64,000 nucleotides of DNA from Caulobacter sp. (GTDB lineage Bacteria > Pseudomonadota > Alphaproteobacteria > Caulobacterales > Caulobacteraceae): the NCBI GenBank assembly GCA_017745235.1, contig JAGHZU010000016.1, forward strand, positions 1 to 64,000, in the 5' to 3' direction. Positions within the stretch are counted from its first letter, which is position 1; every line of letters begins with the position of its first letter. Below the pieces are notes generated by a model, which saw nothing but the letters and a program-made list of their open reading frames with translations, was not told where the DNA came from and searched no databases. The translations under genes and the position numbers were made by a program. Positions 46,851-55,649 of the stretch are shown here, piece by piece.

Positions 46851-48167
46851 GTGACCGCCATCTTTCCCGTCATCCTGTGCGGTGGCGCCGGCACGCGTCT
46901 GTGGCCGGCTTCGCGTCCAGATCGACCCAAGCAGTTCCTCAAGCTGCTGGGGGCCCATTCCAGCTTCCAGGAAACGCTGTTGCGGGTGCGCGATCTGGCT
47001 GAGGGGCGCGACGTCATCGTCGTGACCGGGATGGGCATGGTCGAAATGGTTCGCGAGCAGGCCCGAGAGATCGGCGCGTCCATCACTGTCCTGGTCGAAC
47101 CCCAGGCCCGCAACTCCGCCCCCGCCGTGGCCGCCGCCGCTGTCCTGGTCGAGCGCCTGGACCCGGGTGGCGTGATGCTGATGCTGGCCGCCGATCACCA
47201 TGTCGGTGAACCGGAAGCCTTCCGCGAGGCGGCTCGGGTGGCGGCGGAAGCGGCCAACCAGGGACTGATTGTCACCTTCGGCGTGCGCCCCACCGGGCCG
47301 GCCACGGGCTTCGGCTACATCCGTCCGGGGGAGCCGGCGGGCCAAGGCGTATTCCGGGTCGCCGCGTTCGTCGAGAAGCCCGATCTGGAGACGGCCCGGC
47401 GCTACGTCGCCGAGGGGTACCTGTGGAACAGCGGCAACTTCGCCTTCCGGGCGGCGATCCTGCTCGGCGAGCTCCGGAGGTTCGAGCCCACGGTGGTCGA
47501 GGGCGCGCGGGCGGCCCTCGCCGACGCAGTGGTCGAGGCCGGCTTGGTGCGGCTGGATGCAACGGGATTCGCCCGCGCCGCCAGCATCTCGATCGACTAC
47601 GCGGTGATGGAGCGGACCGACCAGGCAGCGGTGGTGCCGGCCGCCTTCGACTGGTCGGACCTTGGCGCCTGGGACGCGATCTGGGGCGCCTCACCGCAGG
47701 ATGGCGCCGGCAACGCCGCCCAGGGCGACGTGACTTTGGTCGACACTACCGGCGTCCTGGCTCGCTCCACCGGCCCCTTCGTCGGTGCGATCGGGGTCAG
47801 CGACCTGATGATCGTGGCTGAACCCGATGCGGTGTTGGTCTGCCGCCGCGACGACGCTCAGGCGGTCAAGGTGCTGGTCGACGGGCTTAAGGCCAAAGGG
47901 CGTGGTTTGGCGCAGCGTCATTCCACGACGATCGGCGGCGGGGTCGAGCGCCAGTCCGTGGTCCAGACCGATCGGGCCGGCACGGAGTTATGGCGGTTGG
48001 CGGCTGGAGCGAGTGCGGTGGTCCCGCCAGCCAGCATCCAGGTTCTGTCAGGGGCCCTTGCTGGCCCGGCGGGCGCCTGGAGCGAGGGCGACCGCGAGGA
48101 TCTGGCGAGCGAGACGCCGATCGTGGCCGAAGCGCCCACGGTTCTCCTTGTCACCGTCTGGCGTTGA
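46851..48167 (+). CDS. manC: Mannose-1-phosphate guanylyltransferase
   Basis: A 438-residue enzyme forming GDP-mannose. Signatures are FPVILCGGAGTRLWPASRPDRPKQFLKL, VLVEPQARNSAPAVA, GFGYIRPGE, FVEKPDLETA, and YLWNSGNFAFRA. The C-terminal region is short and does not form a full mannose-6-phosphate isomerase domain, so it is probably monofunctional. The start is GTG with GGGGAAG upstream. It precedes a GmhB-like gene. A guanylyltransferase acting on heptose 1-phosphate is a less likely alternative. Confidence 0.93.
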   Translation: MTAIFPVILCGGAGTRLWPASRPDRPKQFLKLLGAHSSFQETLLRVRDLAEGRDVIVVTGMGMVEMVREQAREIGASITVLVEPQARNSAPAVAAAAVLVERLDPGGVMLMLAADHHVGEPEAFREAARVAAEAANQGLIVTFGVRPTGPATGFGYIRPGEPAGQGVFRVAAFVEKPDLETARRYVAEGYLWNSGNFAFRAAILLGELRRFEPTVVEGARAALADAVVEAGLVRLDATGFARAASISIDYAVMERTDQAAVVPAAFDWSDLGAWDAIWGASPQDGAGNAAQGDVTLVDTTGVLARSTGPFVGAIGVSDLMIVAEPDAVLVCRRDDAQAVKVLVDGLKAKGRGLAQRHSTTIGGGVERQSVVQTDRAGTELWRLAAGASAVVPPASIQVLSGALAGPAGAWSEGDREDLASETPIVAEAPTVLLVTVWR

Positions 48168-48214
48168 CTGGCCTGTCTTGTGAAGCGGTGGCGGCTGACG
48201 TAATGGGCCGTGCC

Positions 48215-48751
48215 ATGTCTAGCCCTCGCCCGCTCAAAGCCGTCTTCTTCGATCGCGATGGCGTCCTCAATGTCGATCACGGCTATGTCCACGATCCGGC
48301 GACGATGGAGTGGACGCCGGGTGCGCGCGAAGCAGTGGCGGCCTTAACCCAGGCCGGAATTTTGACCCTGGTGGTCACGAACCAGGCCGGGGTGGCGCGC
48401 GGCTACTATGAAGAGGCCGCCGTGGCGCGGATGCATGCGGCGATGCAGGCCGAGTTGGCCAGCCGAGGCGGTCGCCTGGACGCTCTTTATTACTGCCCGT
48501 TCCATAAGGATGCGGTGGTCGAGGCCTATCGCCACGAGGATCATCCGGATCGCAAGCCCAACCCAGGCATGGTGTTGCGGGGATTGAAGGATTGGAACCT
48601 GGATCCTGCCGACTGCGTGCTGATCGGCGACAACGAGACCGATGTCGAAGCGGCTCGCCGGGCGGGTATGGACGGCCTGTTGTTCCGCGACGCGGATTTG
48701 CTGGCCTTCATACGCGCCAATCTCGCCGAGCGTTTGCCGGCTGAATTCTAG
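48215..48751 (+). CDS. D-glycero-D-manno-heptose 1,7-bisphosphate phosphatase-like HAD protein
   Basis: A 178-residue HAD phosphatase. Motif I is [17 protein letters not shown], motif [17 protein letters not shown], and motif [20 protein letters not shown]. The substrate loop reads [11 protein letters not shown]...DRKPNPGM. It keeps the RKP-x-PG motif but has only one of the usual zinc-binding cysteines. This fits GmhB or histidinol-phosphate phosphatase-like enzymes. ATG 48203 is an alternative start. Downstream of manC on the same strand. Confidence 0.85.
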   Translation: MSSPRPLKAVFFDRDGVLNVDHGYVHDPATMEWTPGAREAVAALTQAGILTLVVTNQAGVARGYYEEAAVARMHAAMQAELASRGGRLDALYYCPFHKDAVVEAYRHEDHPDRKPNPGMVLRGLKDWNLDPADCVLIGDNETDVEAARRAGMDGLLFRDADLLAFIRANLAERLPAEF

Positions 48752-48842
48752 AAAACGGGACGAGGGCGTCGGGATCGCCCCTGGCGTCTGTCGCCTGTGC
48801 GCGTTAAACGGGCGCGAAATCAAAAAAAGCGCGCAGGCCACC

Positions 48843-49496
48843 ATGCAGATCTTCCTCGACAGCACCGACACCAAGGTCATCGCCGACCTGGCCTCCACCG
48901 GCCTGGTCGACGGCGTGACCACCAACCCCACCCTGATCGCCAAGGCCGGCCGCCCGATGCTCGAGGTGATCGCCGAGATCTGCGACCTGGTGCCCGGTCC
49001 CATCAGCGCCGAAGTCGCCGCCACGACCGCCGACGCCATGATCGCCGAGGGCAAGAAGCTGGCGGCCATCGCCCCCAACGTGGTGGTGAAGATCCCGCTG
49101 ACCCGCGACGGGCTGGTCGCCTGCGCCGCCTTCGCCGGCGAGGGCATCTCGACCAACGTCACCCTGTGCTTCTCGCCGACTCAGGCCCTGCTGGCCGCCA
49201 AGGCCGGTGCGACCTACGTCTCGCCCTTCATCGGCCGCCTGGACGACTACGGCTTCGACGGCATGGACCTGATCCGCGATATCCGCGCGATCTACGACAA
49301 CTACGGCTACGAGACCGAGATTCTGGCCGCCTCGGTGCGCAATACCAACCACGTCAAGGAAGCCGCGATCGTCGGCGCCGACGTTGTGACCGTCCCGCCG
49401 GCCACCTTCGCCGACATGTTCAAGCACCCCCTGACCGACAAGGGCCTGGAGCAGTTCCTGAAGGACTGGGCCAGCACCGGCCAGTCGATCCTCTAG
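48843..49496 (+). CDS. tal: Transaldolase (short, FSA-type fold)
   Basis: A 217-residue Schiff-base aldolase: [26 protein letters not shown], the catalytic lysine in VVVKIPLT, and [24 protein letters not shown]. At the positions that distinguish fructose-6-phosphate aldolase from transaldolase, it has Glu in SAEVAATTA (Gln59 in E. coli FsaA) and Phe near [10 protein letters not shown] (Tyr131 in FsaA). Both favour transaldolase. It ends just before a strong terminator. Confidence 0.92.
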   Translation: MQIFLDSTDTKVIADLASTGLVDGVTTNPTLIAKAGRPMLEVIAEICDLVPGPISAEVAATTADAMIAEGKKLAAIAPNVVVKIPLTRDGLVACAAFAGEGISTNVTLCFSPTQALLAAKAGATYVSPFIGRLDDYGFDGMDLIRDIRAIYDNYGYETEILAASVRNTNHVKEAAIVGADVVTVPPATFADMFKHPLTDKGLEQFLKDWASTGQSIL

Positions 49497-49510
49497 GTTT
49501 TCGACGTTCC

Positions 49511-49546
49511 CAGCGGCCCCGGTTGATCCGGGGCCGCTGTATTTTT
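49511..49546 (+). terminator. Intrinsic terminator after transaldolase
   Basis: A perfect 12-bp stem CAGCGGCCCCGG / CCGGGGCCGCTG with the loop TTGAT, followed by TATTTTT. It lies 15 bases after the tal stop. Confidence 0.95.
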
Positions 49547-49618
49547 GCGGCCGCGAAGTGGGTTCGCAAATGCGAATTGGCGCGTTAAGCTCCCGGTAAT
49601 CCACGCGGGAGCGCGCCC

Positions 49619-49852
49619 ATGAAAGCCGCCGACATCGCCGTCGAGATCTGCATCGCCTCCGCCGAGGAAGCCCTGCGCTTTTCGGGATTCCTCCAGGCCT
49701 TCCTTTCGCGCAACGGCTTCCCGTTCGTAATGGTTCACAGCGACCCCGATTCCCGCGGCGACCATCGCAAGGTGGTGTTCGAGGACGCCGCCGTCAGCCG
49801 CCTGTTCGCCTTGGAGTGGCGGCGCGATCGACTGGCCGCCTGCGGGGCCTGA
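49619..49852 (+). CDS. Small hypothetical protein
   Basis: A 77-residue protein preceded by CGGGAG at a slightly long spacing. It has no signal peptide or membrane segment. The mixed content (EALRFSGFLQAFLSRNGFPFVMVHSD, RLFALEWRRDRLA) suggests a compact alpha/beta fold. The GC-rich third codon positions support coding. Not recognised. It sits alone between a terminator and the cystathionine beta-synthase gene. Confidence 0.6.
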   Translation: MKAADIAVEICIASAEEALRFSGFLQAFLSRNGFPFVMVHSDPDSRGDHRKVVFEDAAVSRLFALEWRRDRLAACGA

Positions 49853-49941
49853 GCTTTCATGCGCACTGCGTAACGGCGTTTGCGGTTTCAAGAATTCGGC
49901 CTAGATAGGGATATCGTTTCTCTCCGCCGCCGAGTTGCGCC

Positions 49942-51342
49942 ATGAACGACCCCAAATCCACCCTTCCTCCGGTCGCCGGTTCCGCGCTCGACATGATCGG
50001 CCGCACCCCGATGCTGGAGGTGCGCAACATCGACACGGGCCCCTGCCGGCTGTTTCTGAAGCTCGAGAACCAGAACCCCGGCGGCTCGATCAAGGATCGT
50101 GTGGCCCGTTCGATGATCGAGGCCGCCGAGGCCGATGGCAGCCTCAGGCCTGGCGGAACGATCATCGAGGCCACGGCCGGCAATACGGGGCTGGGCCTGG
50201 CCCAGGTGGCCACTCTGAAGGGCTACAAGCTGATCCTGGTGGTGCCCGACAAGATGGCGCGGGAAAAGATCCTGCACCTGCGGGCCATGGGCGTGGACGT
50301 GCGCCTGACGCGGAGCGATGTCGGCAAGGGTCACCCCGAATACTATCAGGACATGGCCCAGACCCTGGCCCAGTCGATCCCGGGCGCGATCTACGTCAAC
50401 CAGTTCGAAAACCCGGCCAACCCGCTGGCGCACGAGACCACGACCGGCCCTGAGATCCTCGAGCAGATGGACGGCGACATCGACGCGGTCGTCGTCGGCG
50501 TGGGGTCGGGCGGGACCCTGACCGGCATCGGTCGTTTCCTGGCCAAGGCCTCGCCCAAGACCAGGATGGTGCTGGCCGATCCGGTGGGCTCGATCCTCTG
50601 CGACTACGTGGCGACCGGGACCTATGGCGAAGCCGGCTCGTGGATCGTCGAGGGCATCGGCGAGGACTTCATCCCGGTCAACGCCCAGATGGACCTGGTC
50701 TCCAAGGCCTATTCGATCAGCGACCGCGAGAGCGTCGAGACCGCCCGCCTGCTGCTCCGCAAGGAGGGCATCCTGGCCGGATCCTCATCCGGCACCCTGC
50801 TGGCGGCGGCGCTGAAATGGTGCCGCGAGCAGACCGAACCCAAGCGCGTGGTGACCCTCGTCTGCGACACGGGCTCGAAATACCTGACCAAGATGTTCAA
50901 CGACTTCTGGCTGGCGGCCCACGGCTTCGACAACCGCGAGCTGCACGGCGACCTGCGCGACCTGATCGCCAAGCGCTACGCCGACGGCGGGGTGATCGCC
51001 ATCGGGCCGGAGGACACCTTGCTGACCGCCTACAATCGCATGCGCTCCAGCGACATCAGCCAGCTGCCCGTCGTGGACCACGGCAAGCTGGTGGGCATCC
51101 TGGACGAAAGCGACATCCTGGCCGCCGTCGAGGGTTCCGACCACGACCGCGCGCCCCGCTTCAAGACGCCGGTCTCCGCGGCCATGACCCGGGCGCTCAA
51201 CACCCTGCAAGCCACCCAGGGCGTGGACGTTCTGCCCGAGGTGTTCGACCGCGACGAGGTGGCCCTGGTCTGCGACGGCGAGGAGTTCGTCGGCGTCATC
51301 ACCCGCGTGGATCTCATCAACCACCTGCGCCTGGGGGCCTGA
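49942..51342 (+). CDS. Cystathionine beta-synthase (PLP domain plus tandem CBS domains)
   Basis: A 466-residue protein. Residues ~15-320 are a fold-type II PLP enzyme with the Schiff-base lysine in PGGSIKDRVA, substrate loop EATAGNTGLGLA and VGVGSGGTLTG. Residues ~335-465 are a pair of CBS motifs (PEDTLLTAYNRMRSSDISQLPVVD, LVGILDESDIL, FVGVITRVDLINHL). This layout is that of cystathionine beta-synthase rather than plain cysteine synthase. The following gamma-lyase supports a reverse transsulfuration pair. Confidence 0.92.
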   Translation: MNDPKSTLPPVAGSALDMIGRTPMLEVRNIDTGPCRLFLKLENQNPGGSIKDRVARSMIEAAEADGSLRPGGTIIEATAGNTGLGLAQVATLKGYKLILVVPDKMAREKILHLRAMGVDVRLTRSDVGKGHPEYYQDMAQTLAQSIPGAIYVNQFENPANPLAHETTTGPEILEQMDGDIDAVVVGVGSGGTLTGIGRFLAKASPKTRMVLADPVGSILCDYVATGTYGEAGSWIVEGIGEDFIPVNAQMDLVSKAYSISDRESVETARLLLRKEGILAGSSSGTLLAAALKWCREQTEPKRVVTLVCDTGSKYLTKMFNDFWLAAHGFDNRELHGDLRDLIAKRYADGGVIAIGPEDTLLTAYNRMRSSDISQLPVVDHGKLVGILDESDILAAVEGSDHDRAPRFKTPVSAAMTRALNTLQATQGVDVLPEVFDRDEVALVCDGEEFVGVITRVDLINHLRLGA

Positions 51343-51431
51343 CGCCCTCGCGCCGGCCTTTACCGTAGGGACGGAAGACCCCACTTTTCCGTCGCAACCC
51401 TTTGCGCCCTTTGCTGCGACCGCGAGCCCGC

Positions 51432-52607
51432 ATGACCGACATCCCCGGCAAGAACCGTCTGGCCTTCGCCACCCGCACGATCCACGGCGGCCAGTTCCCT
51501 GATCCCACGACCGGGGCGGTGATGGTGCCGATCTACGCCACCTCGACCTACGTCCAGTCGAGCCCCGGGGAGCACAAGGGCTTCGAGTACAGCCGCAGCC
51601 ACAACCCCACTCGCTTTGCGTTCGAGCGCGCGATCGCCGACCTCGAAAGCGGCACGGCGGGCTTCGCCTTCGCCTCGGGCCTGGCGGCGGCCTCGACGAT
51701 CCTGGAGGTGTTGGACAGCGGCGCGCACGTGATCGCCAGCGACGACCTGTACGGCGGCTCGTTCCGGCTGTTCGACAAGGTGCGCAAGCGCTCGGCCGGC
51801 CTGGCCTTCAGCTTCGTCGACATGGGCGACCTGGCGGCGATCGAGGCGGCGATCCGGCCCGAGACGAAGATGATCTGGGTCGAAACGCCCACCAATCCGA
51901 TGCTGCGCCTGGCCGATCTGGCCGGCATCGCGGCCCTGGCCAAGAAGCATGGCCTGATCACCGTGGCCGACAACACCTTCGCCAGCCCCTATGTCCAGCG
52001 GCCGCTGGAGCTGGGTTTCGACGTGGTCATGCACTCGGCCACCAAATATCTGAACGGCCATTCCGACGTGGTGGCCGGCGTGGCGGTGGTTGGCGACAAC
52101 GCCGAGATCGCGGAGAAGCTCAAGTTCCTGCAGAACGCCGTGGGCGCGGTGCTGGGACCGTTCGACAGCTTCCTGGCCCTGCGCGGGGTCAAGACCCTGG
52201 CCCTGCGCATGCAGCGAGCCTGCGACAACGCCCTGGCCATCGCCAAGTGGCTGTCCACCCGTTCGGACGTCGAGCGGGTGATCTATCCCGGCCTGCCCAG
52301 TCATCCGCAGCATGAACTGGCCCGCCGCCAGATGCAGGGCGGTTTCGGCGGCATCATCTCGGTTGAGCTGAAGGGCGACGTCAACACCGCCCGCCGGGTT
52401 CTGGAGCGCACCCGCCTGTTCACGCTCGCCGAAAGCCTCGGCGGGGTCGAGAGTCTGATCGAACATCCGGCGATCATGACCCACGCCTCGATCCCCGCCG
52501 ATCAGCGTGCGGCGCTGGGGATCAGCGACACCCTCATTCGGCTTTCGGTTGGGATCGAGGACTGCGAGGACCTGATTGCCGACCTCTCCGGGGCTTTGGC
52601 AGCCTGA
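51432..52607 (+). CDS. Cystathionine gamma-lyase / Cys-Met metabolism PLP enzyme
   Basis: A 391-residue fold-type I PLP protein: AFATRTIHGGQFPDPTTGAV, YSRSHNPTRFAFE, FASGLAAASTILEVLDSG, WVETPTNPMLRLADL, and the PLP lysine in MHSATKYLNGHSDVVAG. SLGGVESLIEHPAIMTHAS is the C-terminal signature. Gamma-lyase, gamma-synthase and beta-lyase are hard to separate by eye; lying 89 bases downstream of cystathionine beta-synthase favours gamma-lyase. ATG 51432 is preferred to a TTG upstream. Its end overlaps the convergent mscS-like gene by 74 bases. Confidence 0.9.
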   Translation: MTDIPGKNRLAFATRTIHGGQFPDPTTGAVMVPIYATSTYVQSSPGEHKGFEYSRSHNPTRFAFERAIADLESGTAGFAFASGLAAASTILEVLDSGAHVIASDDLYGGSFRLFDKVRKRSAGLAFSFVDMGDLAAIEAAIRPETKMIWVETPTNPMLRLADLAGIAALAKKHGLITVADNTFASPYVQRPLELGFDVVMHSATKYLNGHSDVVAGVAVVGDNAEIAEKLKFLQNAVGAVLGPFDSFLALRGVKTLALRMQRACDNALAIAKWLSTRSDVERVIYPGLPSHPQHELARRQMQGGFGGIISVELKGDVNTARRVLERTRLFTLAESLGGVESLIEHPAIMTHASIPADQRAALGISDTLIRLSVGIEDCEDLIADLSGALAA

Positions 52608-53520
52608 ACAGGTGATGCTCCTTGTCGCCGGGCATGGCCGGCGACGGGTCCGGCGCCTTCGAGGGGCGCGGCGGGGGCAGGGTGCGGGTCGGGTCCTCGG
52701 CCAGCAGGTGGGCGGCCAGCATCAGGTCGGTCTTGACCGGACCGAAGTCCTCCTTCGCCGTCCAGACCCGGATCGCGGCCTGGGCGAACACTTCCGACAG
52801 ATCGGTGACCTCGATCATCGGGGCCGGGTCCTTGCGCACCCGCGGATCGTTCTCCGCCCGCTCGCGCATCTTCTGCAGCACCGACACCAGGTCGGTCTTC
52901 AGCGGCACCTTGAACAGCACGTCGGCCCGGCGGTTGCGGTGGGTGGAATAGTTCAGGATGACGTCGCCGAACACCTTGCTGTTGGGGATCATCACCTTGA
53001 CGTTGTCGGGCGTGGCGATCTCGGTGAACAGCAGGTCCAGCGACTTGACCGTGCCTTGCCGGGTCGAGGTCTCGATCACGTCGCCCACCTTGTAGGGCCG
53101 AAACAGCAGGATCATCACTCCGGCCGCCACGTTCGACAGCGCGCCCTGCAGGGCCAGGCCGATGGCCAGGGAGGCCGCGCCCAGCACGGCGATGATGGAG
53201 GTGGTCTGCACGCCAACCTGCTGCAGCACCGCCACCAGGCCCACGGCCACGATCGTGTAGCGCACCAGGGACGAGACGAAGCTCTCCAGGGTCGGGTCGG
53301 GATTGTTGCGATGCATCCGGCTCAGGGCGCGCTTGGCCACGCCCGCCAGCCAGCCGGCCATCCAGAAGGTGACGACCAGGATCAGGCCGGCGACCACCAG
53401 GTTCACCGCCACCTTGCCCAGCCAGTCGACGAAATGTCCGAACATGGTCTCGTCGGCCTTCACGTTGGCAATCGAGGGCAGGGTGACGTCGGGCGGGATA
53501 ACGGAAGGTTTGGTCTGCAT
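52534..53520 (-). CDS. Small-conductance mechanosensitive channel (MscS family)
   Basis: A 328-residue inner-membrane channel with three transmembrane segments. The pore helix and beta domain are marked by LGAASLAIGLALQGALSNVAAGVMILLFRPYKVGD and VMIPNSKVFGDVILNYS. The last ~45 residues are Pro/Arg/Lys-rich and probably disordered, making it longer than E. coli MscS (286). ATG 53520 has GAGAG upstream; an ATG at 53583 is less likely. The 3' end lies inside the convergent PLP gene. Confidence 0.93.
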   Translation of the reverse strand: MQTKPSVIPPDVTLPSIANVKADETMFGHFVDWLGKVAVNLVVAGLILVVTFWMAGWLAGVAKRALSRMHRNNPDPTLESFVSSLVRYTIVAVGLVAVLQQVGVQTTSIIAVLGAASLAIGLALQGALSNVAAGVMILLFRPYKVGDVIETSTRQGTVKSLDLLFTEIATPDNVKVMIPNSKVFGDVILNYSTHRNRRADVLFKVPLKTDLVSVLQKMRERAENDPRVRKDPAPMIEVTDLSEVFAQAAIRVWTAKEDFGPVKTDLMLAAHLLAEDPTRTLPPPRPSKAPDPSPAMPGDKEHHLFRLPKPRRGRQSGPRSPRSQPKAE

Positions 53521-53666
53521 GAAACTCTCGATGGCGCCCCCGCGGCGACCGGTCAACGAACCGTGAGCGCGCGCGTTCCCCATTTTGGCGACGCTTCGCC
53601 CTTCGGAAACAGTCGGTTACCTAATTTGGCTCGAAACCGCCGCGATCGGCCTCTAAGAGCGCGCCC

Positions 53667-54827
53667 ATGAGCATGCCCTTCATCGACCTCGCCGCGCAGC
53701 AGCGCCGGATTCGCGACAAGATCGACGCCGCCATCGCCAAGGTGCTCGACAGCGGGGCCTATGTGATGGGGCCGCAGGTGCGCGAGTTCGAGGGCAGGCT
53801 GGCCGAGTTCGGCCAGGCGAAACTGGCCTTGTCGTGCGGCAACGGCACCGACGCCATCGCCCTGCCGCTGATGGCCTGGGGCGTGGGTCCGGGCGACGCG
53901 GTGTTCTGCCCGTCCTTCACCTTCGCGGCCACGCCGGAAGTCGTGCCGTGGGTCGGCGCCACGCCGGTGTTCGTCGATGTCCTGCCCGACACCTTCAACC
54001 TAGACCCTGCCCGTCTGGAAGCCGCGATCGCCGGGATCAAGGCCGAGGGCAAGCTGGTTCCCAAGGTGGTGATCGCCGTCGACCTGTTCGGCCAACCCGC
54101 CGACTATCCGGCTATCCGCGCCATCTGCGACCGCGAGGGCCTGAAGCTGATCTCCGACAGCGCCCAGGGCTTCGGCTGCACGCTGGGGGGCAAGCATCCG
54201 CTGCACTGGGCCGACGTGGCCACCACCAGCTTCTTCCCGGCCAAGCCCCTGGGCTGCTACGGCGACGGCGGGGCGGTGCTGACCAATGACCAGGAGCTCT
54301 GGGACCTGATGGACAGCTACCGGGTGCATGGCAAGGCCGTGGCTCCCGACCTGGTCGGCCGCACGTTCGACCACGACACCAAGTATCTCAACACCCGCAT
54401 CGGCATGAACTCGCGCCTGGACACGATCCAGGCGGCGATCCTGATCGAGAAGCTGGCGATCTTCGCCGAGGAGATCGCGCTGCGTCAGGGCGTGGCCGAC
54501 CGCTACGCCGAGGGCCTGGAGGGCGCGGTCATCGCTACGCCCAAGGTCATCGACGGCGGTGTCTCGGTCTGGGCCCAGTACGTGATCGAGCACGAGAACC
54601 GCGACGGTCTGGCCACGCACCTGAAGACCCAGGGGATTCCGACGGCGGTCTACTATCCCGTGCCCATGCACGTTCAGGCCCCCTACGCTGACTTCCCGCG
54701 CGGGGCCGGCGGCCTGCCGGTGACCGAGGCCAAGGCCGAAACCGTGCTGGCCCTGCCCATGCATCCCTATCTGGCCGAGGACGACCAGAAGGCGATCATC
54801 GAGGCGATCCGCGCCTTTAACGGCTAA
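53667..54827 (+). CDS. DegT/DnrJ/EryC1 sugar aminotransferase, WbpE-like
   Basis: A 386-residue PLP aminotransferase. FIDLAAQQRRIRDKIDAAIAKVL, SCGNGTDAIALPLMAWGVGPGD, the PLP lysine in TTSFFPAKPLGCYGDGGAVLTND, and NSRLDTIQAAILIEKLAIFAEEI closely match what I recall of Pseudomonas WbpE, which aminates UDP-3-keto-GlcNAcA. MHPYL near the end is also shared. No WbpA, B or D partner genes are visible, so the donor sugar is unknown. A second ATG lies at 53673. Confidence 0.9.
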   Translation: MSMPFIDLAAQQRRIRDKIDAAIAKVLDSGAYVMGPQVREFEGRLAEFGQAKLALSCGNGTDAIALPLMAWGVGPGDAVFCPSFTFAATPEVVPWVGATPVFVDVLPDTFNLDPARLEAAIAGIKAEGKLVPKVVIAVDLFGQPADYPAIRAICDREGLKLISDSAQGFGCTLGGKHPLHWADVATTSFFPAKPLGCYGDGGAVLTNDQELWDLMDSYRVHGKAVAPDLVGRTFDHDTKYLNTRIGMNSRLDTIQAAILIEKLAIFAEEIALRQGVADRYAEGLEGAVIATPKVIDGGVSVWAQYVIEHENRDGLATHLKTQGIPTAVYYPVPMHVQAPYADFPRGAGGLPVTEAKAETVLALPMHPYLAEDDQKAIIEAIRAFNG

Positions 54828-54890
54828 GCTGCGCCCCATTCGCGCCTCACCGTGCGTTATGTTGGCCCCCAGTCTGATTCGAGGGCCTCC

Positions 54891-55649
54891 ATGCACGATC
54901 CGGTGACGTCGTTCGTAGTCGCGGTGTTCAGCACACCCGGCGCGGCTCTCATCATGGCCGGGGCGATTCTGGTCTTCGCCATCGGGCTGATCTTTCAGTC
55001 GGGGCATTTCGAGTACGCCCCGTTGCGTGAGGACATCACGCGCCGCAACAACCTGCTGGATGAGCTGCGTGGTGACCGCCAGAAGGCCTTCGCCGAGAAC
55101 TTCGAGGCCATCGACAAGCGGCTGAGCGGCATGGCCCATCCAGTTCTGGAACTGGGCTGGGCCCATTATCGCAGCCAATTGACCCCGACCGGCGACGGCC
55201 GCCTGGCCGCCTCGATCCACGCAGCCGACGCCTTCGAGCACGCCGACACCCCGGCCCGCACCCTGGAATGGTGGGCCAATCTGATGGTCGCCATCGGTCT
55301 GGTCATCACCTTCATGGGCATCGTGGCGGCCCTGACCGAGGCCACCGCCGCCATGGGAACCGCCGGCGCGGGCATGCAGACGGCCCTGCTGGGACTGCTG
55401 ACCATCGCCGCCACCAAGTTCTGGACGTCGATCGCCGGGGTCCTGGCCTCGATCATCCTGCGGCTGATCGCCCGCCGCCGCCGCCACGCGATCGAGGCGT
55501 TGGAAGCCCATTTCTTCGCGCTGCTCGACGGCTGCGTGCGTTTCGCCCCGCCCGAGAAGGTCATGCTGGAGCAACTGGCCGTTCTGGGCCGGATCGAAGC
55601 CGCTTTGGCCGGCCGTGTCCCGTCGGCCAACCGCGCGGACGTCGCCTGA
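54891..55649 (+). CDS. MotA/TolQ/ZorA-like membrane protein
   Basis: A 252-residue protein with three predicted membrane segments: ~residues 15-37 (AALIMAGAILVFAIGLIF), ~120-140 (LMVAIGLVITFMGIVAALTEA) and ~160-185 (LGLLTIAATKFWTSIAGVLASIIL). A charged helical region lies between the first and second, an architecture like ZorA and other ion-motor stators. Its stop overlaps the start of the next gene (TGATG), so the two are translationally coupled and probably form one complex. It lacks the long C-terminal tail of defence ZorA. AGGG precedes the ATG. Confidence 0.75.
   Translation: MHDPVTSFVVAVFSTPGAALIMAGAILVFAIGLIFQSGHFEYAPLREDITRRNNLLDELRGDRQKAFAENFEAIDKRLSGMAHPVLELGWAHYRSQLTPTGDGRLAASIHAADAFEHADTPARTLEWWANLMVAIGLVITFMGIVAALTEATAAMGTAGAGMQTALLGLLTIAATKFWTSIAGVLASIILRLIARRRRHAIEALEAHFFALLDGCVRFAPPEKVMLEQLAVLGRIEAALAGRVPSANRADVA

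Noticed and set aside
51343-51431. A SAM-type riboswitch upstream of the gamma-lyase gene
   Set aside because: The 89-base spacer does not show a recognisable SAM-I or SAM-II core; too short and pyrimidine-rich.
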